Shown here one piece after another: positions 9,285 through 19,282 of a stretch of 64,000 bases of DNA (position 1 is the stretch's first letter; the number at the start of each line of letters is the position of its first letter). The position numbers were made by a program, and so were the translations under genes. The notes below the pieces were generated by a model. It had not been told where the DNA came from. It ran no database searches and saw only the letters and a list, made by a program, of their open reading frames with translations. Source of the DNA: Citrobacter youngae (GTDB taxonomy: Bacteria; Pseudomonadota; Gammaproteobacteria; Enterobacterales; Enterobacteriaceae); NCBI RefSeq assembly GCF_003818115.1, contig NZ_RPOI01000018.1, positions 62,001-126,000 on the forward strand, written 5' to 3'.

Positions 9285-9983
9285 CTATTTCTGGTAGTGA
9301 TAAAGGATAAAGTAGTCGCTTTGATACACCACCGTGCTGTGGGCTGGTGACAATAATTCACCGACGCGAAAGCGCGGCCAACTGGAAAAGATGATCCGGT
9401 TTTCCAGATTGGTCAGAATGACATAATCAGGGTGAGGGCAGGAGAGCAGTTCGGCTTCTATCTGACTGACCAGCAGATCGACGGCGGCGACGCCGAGGAA
9501 CTGATCATGATAGTAAACCGGAACCGCTGAGGTTAGGGTATAGGAGATGTTACAGATATAGTCGACATACGGGCCATGGATGTACGCTTCACCTGCCGGA
9601 GGCGAATGCTTAAACCACTCAAAGGTTCTGAAATCCAGTCGCTGTTGCGTCGCCTGATCCAAATCCAGATGTGCCTGACTCAATCCATTATCTTTCTTAT
9701 ACCACCATTCCAGCAGCCAATATTCTTTGGTGGTTTCTGTACTCTCAATATGGCTGGCGAAACCTGCGCCCGAACAGTAGTGATTGTTGTTCAGTGTGCT
9801 CTTGATGTGTTGCTGAACCGTTGATCTGACAGCGGGGTCGAGGACAACTTCGGCGGAGCCTTTTTGCACACCGGCAATGGCCTCGTGAATGCTCCTCGCC
9901 AGCGCAACGGTAGACTCTACGGTAGAGACGGTAATATCATCAATTTTACGGATTAATGCGCTTAAGGATGTCGAAGAGCTCAT
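9285..9983 (-). CDS. Soluble Cache-domain (PDC-like) sensor protein
   Basis: The 232-residue product has no signal peptide or membrane segment. An N-terminal helix (residues 1-35) leads into a sensor fold resembling double Cache: WLLEWWYKKDNG, GPYVDYICNISYTLTSAVPVYYHDQFLGVAAVDLLV, then a second half domain. Cache domains normally sit outside the cell in receptors, so a free cytoplasmic copy is unusual. The ATG at 9983 is preceded by AGGACA. It starts 25 bases after the GntR stop and is co-transcribed with it, suggesting that it senses a small amine or acid for the pathway. Confidence 0.72.
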   Translation of the reverse strand: MSSSTSLSALIRKIDDITVSTVESTVALARSIHEAIAGVQKGSAEVVLDPAVRSTVQQHIKSTLNNNHYCSGAGFASHIESTETTKEYWLLEWWYKKDNGLSQAHLDLDQATQQRLDFRTFEWFKHSPPAGEAYIHGPYVDYICNISYTLTSAVPVYYHDQFLGVAAVDLLVSQIEAELLSCPHPDYVILTNLENRIIFSSWPRFRVGELLSPAHSTVVYQSDYFILYHYQK

Positions 9984-10007
9984 GGTCTGTCCTGCCTTCA
10001 CTGATTG

Positions 10008-10733
10008 TCAGTTCGAGTTATATTTCAGCTTTTTTTCAATAAGGTAATAGGTAAACGTATCGATGATCTGCGTGGCGTACTGGACTGACCCGGTCTCGTT
10101 ATGGGCGGCTAGCGCGTCGGCCAGCGCCGAATAAAGCGCGATAATTTCCGCATGAATATTGTCGGCGCGATAGAGTATTGCCACCAGTGATGCCCACTCG
10201 GCCTGGACCTGAAGCTCCTGGTTGGCCAGCCGTGCTGAATGAGAGCTGGCCGCAATTGCCAGCAAACAACGCATATCGGCCTGAGTCATCAGTTCCGGTG
10301 AGTCGGCTTTCCTCAGCACGTCTACAAACTCGCGAAATTTGGCAATATCCGCCGCGGTCATGCGTCTGGAGGCTAACCTGGCGCTGTGGCTGATAATGGC
10401 GCAATGCATTTCGCCTAAATCCGAAAGGTAATCGGTACTGATCGATTTAAACGGATGCAGGGCGCTATTTTTGCCATCAATATTCTCGCAAACGAAGCTC
10501 CCGCCATTACGGCCACGAACCGTATGGATAAGATTATTAGCCCGAAGCGTGTTGAGCGCTTCTCTGATAGTAATATGTGAGACACCCATCATCTTTGCCA
10601 AATCGGTTTCATTGGGCAGCTGTTCTTTTGGCTCCAGCAACCCGGTAATAATGGCATTTGACAGGCGCTGCACTATCTGGTCTGAACGACTGACCTGCCC
10701 GATAGGCGCAAATATGACCGCATGAGTAATCAT
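10008..10733 (-). CDS. GntR/FadR-family transcriptional regulator
   Basis: A 241-residue regulator. The N-terminal winged HTH reads RSDQIVQRLSNAIITGLLEPKEQLPNETDLAKMMGVSHITIREALNTLRANNLI (residues 15-68), and an all-helical FCD-type ligand domain occupies residues 95-235. The canonical Asp/His metal triad of FCD domains is not obvious. It is divergent from the dehydrogenase operon at 11038, across 304 bases, and cotranscribed with the Cache protein gene. It probably controls the polyamine operon and perhaps the permease. Confidence 0.85.
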   Translation of the reverse strand: MITHAVIFAPIGQVSRSDQIVQRLSNAIITGLLEPKEQLPNETDLAKMMGVSHITIREALNTLRANNLIHTVRGRNGGSFVCENIDGKNSALHPFKSISTDYLSDLGEMHCAIISHSARLASRRMTAADIAKFREFVDVLRKADSPELMTQADMRCLLAIAASSHSARLANQELQVQAEWASLVAILYRADNIHAEIIALYSALADALAAHNETGSVQYATQIIDTFTYYLIEKKLKYNSN

Positions 10734-11037
10734 AATCTTTTCTGCACTTAATTCCCTGAAACAACGACCATTTTTAACACATGCCCGCGGGGCACGAAAG
10801 GTCAGAATGGCCGCGTTATTTTACATGCCCACGCGCAACATCGCTGCACAGGCGGATGTGTGTCCCGATAGCGTCAAAGCGCACTGCACGCTGACGATGA
10901 AAAACCTTACCCTGAAAATGTAAAATTTAAGTTAAAAGTGCGAGGTTTATCATAGTGTCAATGTTGCGCATTTGAAAAATTTTTACAATATATATATTAC
11001 ATAAGCTTCTTTATGTATTAATTGGCGGGAGACAGGC
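10734..11037. promoter_or_regulatory. Divergent control region between gntR and aldehyde dehydrogenase operon
   Basis: This 304-base gap has no gene. It contains an inverted repeat TACATAA (10998-11004) and TTATGTA (11011-11017) with six bases between, inside an AT-rich stretch immediately before the ribosome site GGGAG of the dehydrogenase gene. The position suits an operator; that GntR binds it is inference. Confidence 0.5.
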
Positions 11038-12465
<1,428 letters not shown>

Positions 12466-12476
12466 CAGGTAATACG

Positions 12477-12950
12477 ATGAAAACATTAAAAATAGCCGCA
12501 CTTTCATTGGTGATGTTCTCAGGATTCAGTCTGGCAGAAAGCTCACCGCTGAACACGGTTAAAGCATATATGGCAGCATGGAATGCGCATAATGCGCCGC
12601 TGGCTGCCCAGTACCTGGCGGACGATGCCGTTTATTACGATGCCGCCGCAGGAGAGCCGGTAACCGGCCGGAAAAAAGCTGAAAAAGACGTGATTGGTGC
12701 ATTTATTAAGGCGGTCCCGGATCTGACCTGGAAAATGGTCGGTAAACCTGTCGCGGATGAAGATACTGTGGCATTTCGTTGGGAATTCTCGGGTAAAAAT
12801 AGCGGCGAATGGGCGGGAAGTCCGCCGACAAATAATCCGATCAAATTTGAAGGTGTCAGCTATATTCATGTTAAGGCAGGAAAAATCACCTGGCAGGGTG
12901 ATTATTATGACGCTAAAAAACTGGATGAAGAGCTGAAGCCAGTGAAGTAG
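12477..12950 (+). CDS. Periplasmic SnoaL/NTF2-like protein
   Basis: The 157-residue product has a Sec signal (MKTLKIAALSLVMFSGFSLA, cut after SLA) and then an NTF2/SnoaL-like fold: VKAYMAAWNAHNAPLAAQYLADDAVYYDAAAG, GAFIKAVPDLTWKMVGKP, and a final sheet with VSYIHVKAGKITWQGDYYD. Members bind or turn over small hydrophobic molecules; no catalytic residue can be assigned. It begins 11 bases after the dehydrogenase stop. Its role in polyamine oxidation is unknown; an accessory periplasmic binding role is possible. Confidence 0.78.
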   Translation: MKTLKIAALSLVMFSGFSLAESSPLNTVKAYMAAWNAHNAPLAAQYLADDAVYYDAAAGEPVTGRKKAEKDVIGAFIKAVPDLTWKMVGKPVADEDTVAFRWEFSGKNSGEWAGSPPTNNPIKFEGVSYIHVKAGKITWQGDYYDAKKLDEELKPVK

Positions 12951-13040
12951 TCGGCGGTATCCTCCTTGTATCTGCGAGGGGGAACCTCTCATTTGTAGTG
13001 TTTTTTAGGACAATGTGTCAGTGGCAAAAGGACAAAGTTA

Positions 13041-14933
13041 ATGGCAATTACCCGACGTGATTTTCTCAACGGCGTGGCGGTGACTATCGCTGCGGGACTG
13101 ACCCCTCTGGATCTGGTCAGAGCGGCAGGAAAGGGGCACGAATTTATTGATGGAAGTTATTATCCGCCTGCGTTAACGGGGCTACGCGGTAACCATCCGG
13201 GTTCGTTTGAAATGGCCCATGCGTTAGGCCGTGAACATAAGCACTTTGATTTAAGCGCTCTGCCCATCGAGGAAGAGTACGATCTGGTGATTGTGGGCGG
13301 CGGTATCAGCGGACTGGCCGCGGGTTGTTTCTGGCATGAACTGGTCGGGAAAAACAGCAAGGTGCTGATCCTCGATAACCATGATGATTTTGGTGGTCAC
13401 GCCAAACGCAACGAATTCACCTCCGCAGGCAAAAAACTTATCGGATATGGCGGGAGTGAAGCCTTTCAGTCACCCGCGCATAATTTCAGCCCCGAAGTGA
13501 ATAAGCTGATGGAAACCGTCGGCGTGAGCGTCACGCGGTTGAAAAAGAGTTTTGACGTTAATTTCTACCCCGACTGGCAGCTAAGTCGCGGCGTCTTCTT
13601 CGATAAAAAGAATTTTGGTGAGACGAAAATAGTCAGCGGCGATCCGGGGCGTGCGGTATCCGATGATATTCCGCCGGATCGGCTCAATGGCCGTAATATC
13701 GAAGACTTTATCAATGACTTCCCCTTGAGTGAGGAAGATCGTAAAGCCCTGATCGATCTGCATGTGCGTCCGGTTGATTATCTTCCTGGGATGACGGTTG
13801 ATGAGAAAACGGAATGGCTGGATACCCACAGCTATAGTGAGTTTCTTTCCACCAGGGTTGGTTTAAGCAAAATGGCGCTGCTCTATTTCCAGCAGCGTTC
13901 CAACGATTTCTTTGCCATCGGTATTGAAGGCATTTCCGGTAGTGATGCTCGTGCGTGCGCATTGCCGGGAATGGAAGCGTTAGGGCTGCCGCCGCTGGAC
14001 GGTGAATCGCTTGCCGACCTCGAAGAGCCATATGTCTATCATTTCCCGGATGGCAATGCGGGTCTGGCACGGTTGCTGGTCAGACACATGCTGCCGGACG
14101 CGCTGCCTGGCAATACCATGGAAGATTCTGTCCTCGCCAGACTGGATTATGAAAAGCTCGACTTGCCGGAAAACACCACGCGTTTACGCCTGAACAGCAC
14201 GGTGATTAATGCGGCGAACGTGGAGGGTGGCGTTGCCGTCACCTGGCTACGCGATGGCAAAATGCATCGCGTGCGCGGTAAGAATGCCATCATGGCGGGC
14301 TATAACATGATGATCCCATATCTGGTACCGGAAACACCAGAGCAGCAGCAGGCCGATCTCAAACTAAACGTGAAGGCGCCGCTGGTGTACACCAATGTGG
14401 TGGTCAAAAACTGGCAAGCGTTTAAGCAACTGGGGGTTCATGAGTTTTATTCACCGGCCGCGCCTTACAGCCGAATCAAGCTCGACTATCCGGTCAGTAT
14501 CGGCGGATATCAACACCCGGCCTCGCCGGACGAGCCAATGGTGATTCATATGGTCTATGTGCCCACGTATCCTGGCAGTAATCTGTCCGCGAGGGAGCAG
14601 TTCCGTTTGGGGCGTGCTTATCTGCTGGGGACCACGTTTGCCGCACATGAAGAGATGATCCGTTCTCAGTTGCAGGAAATGTTTGGCTCAACCGGTTTTG
14701 ACAACCAACGGGATATTGCGGCCATTACCGTAAACCGCTGGGCGCATGGTTATGCGTATTACGCTAATTCACTGTTCGATGATATGGAAAAAATGCCGGA
14801 GATTATTGAGCGGGCGCGTAAACCTATCGGACGTATTGCCATCGCTAATTCTGATGCTGACTGGAGCGCTTATGCTCATGCTGCGATCGATCAGGCATGG
14901 CGCGCGGTTAATGAACTCAAGGATATGGGGTGA
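13041..14933 (+). CDS. spdH: Spermidine dehydrogenase-like periplasmic flavoprotein
   Basis: A 630-residue FAD enzyme. The N-terminus MAITRRDFLNGVAVTIAAG is a Tat signal, so it folds with cofactor before export. The FAD motif reads DLVIVGGGISGLAAG (about residues 80-95), followed by ILDNHDDFGGHAKRNEF. FIDGSYYPPALTGLRG after the signal is a stretch I remember from SpdH of Pseudomonas and Citrobacter, which cleaves spermidine to diaminopropane and 4-aminobutyraldehyde. The gene ends three bases before the cytochrome c gene, a likely electron acceptor. A different amine substrate remains possible. Confidence 0.72.
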   Translation: MAITRRDFLNGVAVTIAAGLTPLDLVRAAGKGHEFIDGSYYPPALTGLRGNHPGSFEMAHALGREHKHFDLSALPIEEEYDLVIVGGGISGLAAGCFWHELVGKNSKVLILDNHDDFGGHAKRNEFTSAGKKLIGYGGSEAFQSPAHNFSPEVNKLMETVGVSVTRLKKSFDVNFYPDWQLSRGVFFDKKNFGETKIVSGDPGRAVSDDIPPDRLNGRNIEDFINDFPLSEEDRKALIDLHVRPVDYLPGMTVDEKTEWLDTHSYSEFLSTRVGLSKMALLYFQQRSNDFFAIGIEGISGSDARACALPGMEALGLPPLDGESLADLEEPYVYHFPDGNAGLARLLVRHMLPDALPGNTMEDSVLARLDYEKLDLPENTTRLRLNSTVINAANVEGGVAVTWLRDGKMHRVRGKNAIMAGYNMMIPYLVPETPEQQQADLKLNVKAPLVYTNVVVKNWQAFKQLGVHEFYSPAAPYSRIKLDYPVSIGGYQHPASPDEPMVIHMVYVPTYPGSNLSAREQFRLGRAYLLGTTFAAHEEMIRSQLQEMFGSTGFDNQRDIAAITVNRWAHGYAYYANSLFDDMEKMPEIIERARKPIGRIAIANSDADWSAYAHAAIDQAWRAVNELKDMG

Positions 14934-14936
14934 TTT

Positions 14937-16145
14937 ATGCGTAATGTAACCGTTCTAATCGCCTGCCTGTTTACCGCTTCTGTCTCTGCCGCTGAATCTA
15001 ACGGTGAGTACATCGCGAGGATCTCTGACTGCGTGGCATGCCATACCGCGGAAGGCGGCGCGGCGATGGCAGGAGGCAAGAAGTTCCCCACGCCGGTTGG
15101 TGATATCTATTCGACGAATATTACCCCGGATAAGACGCACGGTATCGGCAACTATTCTTACGACGATTTTGAGAAGGCCGTGCGCCAGGGGATTGCCAAA
15201 GACGGTCATCCGCTGTACCCGGCGATGCCTTATCCTTCTTACTCGAAACTGTCCGACGCAGATGTTCAGGCGCTGTATAGCTACTTCATGCATGATGTTA
15301 AGCCGTCAGCAGAACCCAATAAAGAGAATGCTATTCCCTGGCTGATTTCGGCCCGCTGGCCGCTGCATATCTGGAATTGGTTGTTTACCGATGCGCCGAC
15401 TGCCGCTGTTGAAGGCAACAAAGCGGATGATAAGGCAGCGCGGGTAAAACGGGGGGCTTATCTGGTTGAAGGTCCGGGTCACTGCGGGTCATGCCACACT
15501 CCGAGAGGGATGGCGATGAACGAAAAAGCCTATACCAATGCCGATGCTGAGTACCTGAGCGGGGCGATGATCGACGGCTGGTATGCGCCATCGCTGCGGG
15601 GAACCGGGATGTCTGAGCAGGCGTTAACGTCATTGCTGCTGACGGGGAAAAGCAAACATGCTGCGGTATCGGGATCGATGTCTGAAGTCGTCAGCCAGAG
15701 CACACAGTACCTGACGGACGAAGATGCCACGGCGATTGCGCAGTATCTGTTGAGCCTGAAAAGCACGAAGACGGAACCGACGCGTACGAAAGCCGCTACG
15801 GCCTCCTGGTCGAATTCCCCTGAAGCGGGTAAAGTGACCTACAACCGCTACTGCTCGACCTGTCATGGTCTGGAAGGGAAAGGGACCGATGATAATGCAC
15901 CTTCGCTTATTCACAATCCGTTAGTGATGGTAGACGACCCAACTCCGTTGTTCAGGGTGATTGCCCACGGCGCAGAAACACCGACGACGCGGGGGAATGT
16001 CTCCTTTAAGATGCCAGCCTATGGCGGGTTGCTCAGCGACAGCGAAATGCGCGATGTGATCAATTACGTGCGTAAAAGCTGGGGTGAAGGTAATGGTGAG
16101 GTAAGTCAGGAAGATCTGTCCGGGATTAAAAAAGCCTCACATTAA
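14937..16145 (+). CDS. Tri-haem periplasmic cytochrome c
   Basis: The 402-residue product has a Sec signal (MRNVTVLIACLFTASVSA) and three haem-attachment motifs, CVACH (residues 32-36), CGSCH (near 183) and CSTCH (near 305), each starting a class I cytochrome c domain with a downstream Met region (KMPAYGG). Three-domain cytochromes of this kind are the electron-accepting subunits of membrane-associated alcohol/aldose/gluconate dehydrogenases. Here it would take electrons from the SpdH-like flavoprotein and pass them to the quinone pool or an oxidase. It is the last gene of the operon, with a REP pair behind it. Confidence 0.88.
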   Translation: MRNVTVLIACLFTASVSAAESNGEYIARISDCVACHTAEGGAAMAGGKKFPTPVGDIYSTNITPDKTHGIGNYSYDDFEKAVRQGIAKDGHPLYPAMPYPSYSKLSDADVQALYSYFMHDVKPSAEPNKENAIPWLISARWPLHIWNWLFTDAPTAAVEGNKADDKAARVKRGAYLVEGPGHCGSCHTPRGMAMNEKAYTNADAEYLSGAMIDGWYAPSLRGTGMSEQALTSLLLTGKSKHAAVSGSMSEVVSQSTQYLTDEDATAIAQYLLSLKSTKTEPTRTKAATASWSNSPEAGKVTYNRYCSTCHGLEGKGTDDNAPSLIHNPLVMVDDPTPLFRVIAHGAETPTTRGNVSFKMPAYGGLLSDSEMRDVINYVRKSWGEGNGEVSQEDLSGIKKASH

Positions 16146-16154
16146 TCTGTGCAA

Positions 16155-16220
16155 TGATGCCGGATGGCGCTGCGCTTATCCGGCCTACAAAAAGCGTAAT
16201 TCGTAGGCCGGATAAGGTGC
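16155..16220. repeat. REP/BIME pair
   Basis: GATGCCGGATGGCGCTGCGC followed by TTATCCGGCCTAC (16156-16188) and the inverted copy GTAGGCCGGATAAGGTGC (16203-16220) form the classic enterobacterial BIME between convergent genes. The sequence type matches E. coli/Salmonella/Citrobacter REPs. Confidence 0.9.
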
Positions 16221-17699
16221 TTACTCGGTGTTTATCCTGATAATATCCGCCAGTCGGGTAAACGCCGCAGCCATCTCATGTTCTTCAATACTGGCAAAGC
16301 CCAGCAGCAGACCGCTGCGTTTTTCTTCTTTCACGTAGTACCGCGAAAGTGGGCGAACCAGAAGACCTTGTGCGTTGGCCTGTTGGGCAATTGCGCTATC
16401 ATCAGTACCCGCAGGTAGCTGTAAAATCAGATGTAGTCCGGCGTTGCTGCTGTAAGGTCCCAGATAATCCTCACCAAGCTGGCTGATGATGAGCTCTACC
16501 AACGTATGGCGTCGGCGGCTATATAACTGGCGCATTTTACGGATGTGCGCCGCATAGTAACCCTCACGAATAAACTCAGCCAGCGCCGCCTGAATCAGGA
16601 GATGCCCACCACGATAGAGATCGTTATGTACCTTCATCAGTGGGGCGGCAAGCGGTTTGGGTATCACAACGTACCCGAGCCGCAGTGCCGGATAGAGGGT
16701 CTTGCTGAAGGTGCCGATATAGATAACCGGAGCATCTTCTTCCAGTCCCTGCAATGACGGGATGGGTTGGCCGGAAAAACGAAACTCGCTGTCGTAGTCA
16801 TCTTCCACAATCCAGCTGTGCGTTTCACGTGCCTGATAGAGTAGCTGCCGTCGTCGACCAAGGCTCATTACCGGGCCAAGCGGATATTGATGTGACGGTG
16901 TCACAAAAATAAGTTTCGGCGCCGGTTCGACGCAAGCAGGCGCAAGCATGCCTTGTTCATCAACCGGGATGGCCGAAAAGTTGACGGCATTGATGCGCAG
17001 AATGTTTTTTATTCCCCAGTAACCGGGTTCTTCAATCCACGTATTATCACCAGGATTACACAACGAGCGGGTTACCAGATCCAACGCCTGGTGAATGCCC
17101 TCGGTAATCAATATTTGATCTGGCGTACAGCGCACGCCGCGTGCGGTGCGCAGATAGTCCGCCAGCGATTCTTTCAGTTCAATCAAACCACCAGTGGCAT
17201 CGTAGGTGAGAAACTCCGGGCGTAGCCGCCTTGCCAGCCGATCCTGAATTTTTTTCAGTGTGCGATGCGGGAAAGAATGCACGTCCGGTACACCAGGAAT
17301 AAAAGCTCCCCACTGGCGAGGGCTGGCGCTGGCATGCCCAAGCAGTTCAAGGCTACGGACGGACAAACTGGTGTGGTCTTCACGTGTCGCAGGTGAAACC
17401 GGAGGTTTATTAGGGGCCAGACCGAGATTGTCCAGCACGCTGTCGGTCACAAATGTACCGCTGCTGGTGCGCGCGGAGATATAGCCTTCGGCCTGCAACT
17501 GCTCGTAAACCCGCAGGACAGTATTCCGTGATAACGCCAGCTCACTCGCCAGGTCGCGTGAAGGTGGCATGCGGGTAGCGGGTTTCAGGCTCCCCTCAAG
17601 GATGCAGCTACAGATGGCGGCATACAGGCGACGATGCAGCTTCTCGTCAGTCTGCTGGCTAAATGCATGCTTGATCACATCTCCGGCAAGTGAACGCAT
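16221..17699 (-). CDS. MocR/GabR-family PLP-dependent regulator
   Basis: A 492-residue fusion regulator. The N-terminal GntR winged HTH (residues about 15-80) reads LYAAICSCILEGSLKPATRMPPSRDLASELALSRNTVLRVYEQL, and the C-terminal aminotransferase-like domain has the PLP lysine in IYIGTFSKTLYPALRLGY and VEDDYDSEFRF. The ATG at 17699 has AAGGA six bases upstream and is preferred over the longer frame to 17777. It is divergent from the PuuE-like aminotransferase gene, matching the GabR arrangement in which PLP-GABA recognition activates gabT. I infer GABA as effector. Confidence 0.88.
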   Translation of the reverse strand: MRSLAGDVIKHAFSQQTDEKLHRRLYAAICSCILEGSLKPATRMPPSRDLASELALSRNTVLRVYEQLQAEGYISARTSSGTFVTDSVLDNLGLAPNKPPVSPATREDHTSLSVRSLELLGHASASPRQWGAFIPGVPDVHSFPHRTLKKIQDRLARRLRPEFLTYDATGGLIELKESLADYLRTARGVRCTPDQILITEGIHQALDLVTRSLCNPGDNTWIEEPGYWGIKNILRINAVNFSAIPVDEQGMLAPACVEPAPKLIFVTPSHQYPLGPVMSLGRRRQLLYQARETHSWIVEDDYDSEFRFSGQPIPSLQGLEEDAPVIYIGTFSKTLYPALRLGYVVIPKPLAAPLMKVHNDLYRGGHLLIQAALAEFIREGYYAAHIRKMRQLYSRRRHTLVELIISQLGEDYLGPYSSNAGLHLILQLPAGTDDSAIAQQANAQGLLVRPLSRYYVKEEKRSGLLLGFASIEEHEMAAAFTRLADIIRINTE

Positions 17700-17803
17700 T
17701 TGGATCCTTAAAATAAAACGATTTGGCTCTCGATTAAAGTACCAGATGGCGTCTAAATTTAAGGGTAATTCAACCAATTGTGTTTATGGACAAGGTGTAG
17801 AGA

Positions 17804-19066
17804 ATGAACAATAAAAACCTGCAACAACGTCGTCTGGATGCCACACCACGTGGCGTGGGTGTGATGTGTGATTTTTATGCCCAGTCGGCTGAAAACAGCA
17901 CGATTACCGATATTGAAGGCAATCAGTATATTGATTTCGCCGCCGGGATTGCCGTGCTGAACACCGGGCACCGCCATCCGCGTCTGGTGCAGGCCGTTGA
18001 GGCGCAACTGCAAGCCTTTACCCATACGGCTTATCAGATTGTTCCCTACGAAAGTTATGTATCGCTGGCGGAGAAAATCAACGCGGTGGCGCCAATTGAC
18101 GGTAAGCGTAAAACGACATTCTTTACCACCGGGGCTGAGGCCGTGGAAAATGCGGTTAAAATTGCCCGCGCTCACACCGGTCGCCCTGGCGTTATCGCCT
18201 TTGGCGGTGGTTTCCATGGGCGGACATACATGACGATGGCGTTAACCGGCAAAGTGGCGCCATACAAAAAAGGCTTCGGTCCGTTCCCGGGGTCCGTTTA
18301 CCATGCGCCATATCCTTCTGCGCTGCAGGGGGTTTCAACTGCAGACTCGATTAAAGCGATAGAACGTTTGTTTAAAGCGGATATCGATCCGAGCCAGGTC
18401 GCTGCGATTATCTTCGAACCCGTCCAGGGGGAAGGCGGCTTTGTTGTCGCTCCGGCGGAGTTTGTCGCGGCAATTCGCCGTATCTGCGATGAGCATGGCA
18501 TCGTGATGATTGCCGATGAGGTGCAAAGTGGTTTTGCCCGTACCGGGGAGCTGTTTGCGATGGATCACTATGCTGATAAAGCAGACCTGATGACCATGGC
18601 AAAAAGCCTTGCGGGTGGGATGCCGTTGTCGGGTGTCGTAGGCAAAGCCGATATTATGGATGCGCCCGCGCCGGGTGGACTGGGGGGGACTTACGCCGGG
18701 AACCCGCTATCGATTGCGGCAGCTCATGCGGTACTGGATATTATCCGTGATGAAAAGCTGTGCCAGCGTGCGGCAGCGCTTGGCGAGCAACTGCGTGCTG
18801 TGCTGACCGATGCGCGTGCAGTATGTCCTGAACTTGCCGAAGTGCGGGGATTAGGCTCGATGATTGCCGCTGAATTCTGCGATGTGGCCACGGGTGAACC
18901 CAGCGCCACCGCCGCGCAGCGCGTGCAGAAAAAAGCGCTTGAGCAGGGGCTGCTGCTGTTAACCTGCGGCCAGTATGGCAACGTGATCCGCTTCCTTTAC
19001 CCACTGACTATCCCGCAGGATCAGTTTGCAAAAGCGTTAGAGATAATCAAAACGTCGATGAAGTAA
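17804..19066 (+). CDS. puuE: 4-aminobutyrate aminotransferase (PuuE/GabT family)
   Basis: The 420-residue class III aminotransferase is very close to remembered E. coli PuuE over its whole length: RRLDATPRGVGVMCDF, YIDFAAGIAVLNTGHRHP, TTGAEAVENAVKIARAHTG, IADEVQSGFARTG and the PLP lysine in MTMAKSLAGGMPLSG. It converts GABA and 2-oxoglutarate to succinic semialdehyde and glutamate. E. coli puuE sits in the puu cluster; here it is alone, controlled by the divergent MocR gene, and completes a path from spermidine to succinic semialdehyde. GabT is the main alternative name. Confidence 0.9.
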   Translation: MNNKNLQQRRLDATPRGVGVMCDFYAQSAENSTITDIEGNQYIDFAAGIAVLNTGHRHPRLVQAVEAQLQAFTHTAYQIVPYESYVSLAEKINAVAPIDGKRKTTFFTTGAEAVENAVKIARAHTGRPGVIAFGGGFHGRTYMTMALTGKVAPYKKGFGPFPGSVYHAPYPSALQGVSTADSIKAIERLFKADIDPSQVAAIIFEPVQGEGGFVVAPAEFVAAIRRICDEHGIVMIADEVQSGFARTGELFAMDHYADKADLMTMAKSLAGGMPLSGVVGKADIMDAPAPGGLGGTYAGNPLSIAAAHAVLDIIRDEKLCQRAAALGEQLRAVLTDARAVCPELAEVRGLGSMIAAEFCDVATGEPSATAAQRVQKKALEQGLLLLTCGQYGNVIRFLYPLTIPQDQFAKALEIIKTSMK

Positions 19067-19090
19067 TCTCGTTCAATTCAGATCGTGTGT

Positions 19091-19125
19091 AAAGCCGGCA
19101 GTAGTCATTACCGTCGGCTTTTTTG
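19091..19125 (+). terminator. Rho-independent terminator after aminotransferase gene
   Basis: AAAGCCGGC and GTCGGCTTT pair around a 13-base loop and are followed by a run of T (GGCTTTTTTGTT), 25 bases after the puuE stop. Confidence 0.8.
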
Positions 19126-19149
19126 TTGTAACCATTTCGCCAATCCTCT

Positions 19150-19177
19150 CTCGTTATATATTTACATATATATCGAT
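19150..19177. promoter_or_regulatory. ModE-like operator upstream of TonB receptor gene
   Basis: The halves CTCGTTATATA (19150-19160) and TATATATCGAT (19167-19177) are separated by six bases. They match the ModE consensus as I recall it, ATCGNTATATA-N6-TATATAACGAT, at 19 of 21 defined positions. The site lies about 105 bases before the preferred receptor start, in a promoter position. ModE binds molybdate and normally represses modABC, which would predict derepression of this operon when molybdenum is scarce. Confidence 0.72.
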
Positions 19178-19282
19178 TAAGCCTATTCTATTCATCATAC
19201 AAATATAATAAACGTGCCCCGCAAGAGAAGGCGCTTGTGTTATCGACCGCCAGTCTTTCTATCTAACGAATTGAATCAACAA

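Noticed and set aside
10981..11020. AT-rich TATATATA stretch before the aldehyde dehydrogenase gene as a third ModE box
   Set aside because: It lacks the CG-TTATATA and TATAACG flanks; it is better explained as an AT-rich promoter with an unrelated inverted repeat.
19214..19282. GTG start for the TonB receptor
   Set aside because: It would put a 23-residue Arg-rich extension before the signal peptide and has no ribosome site.
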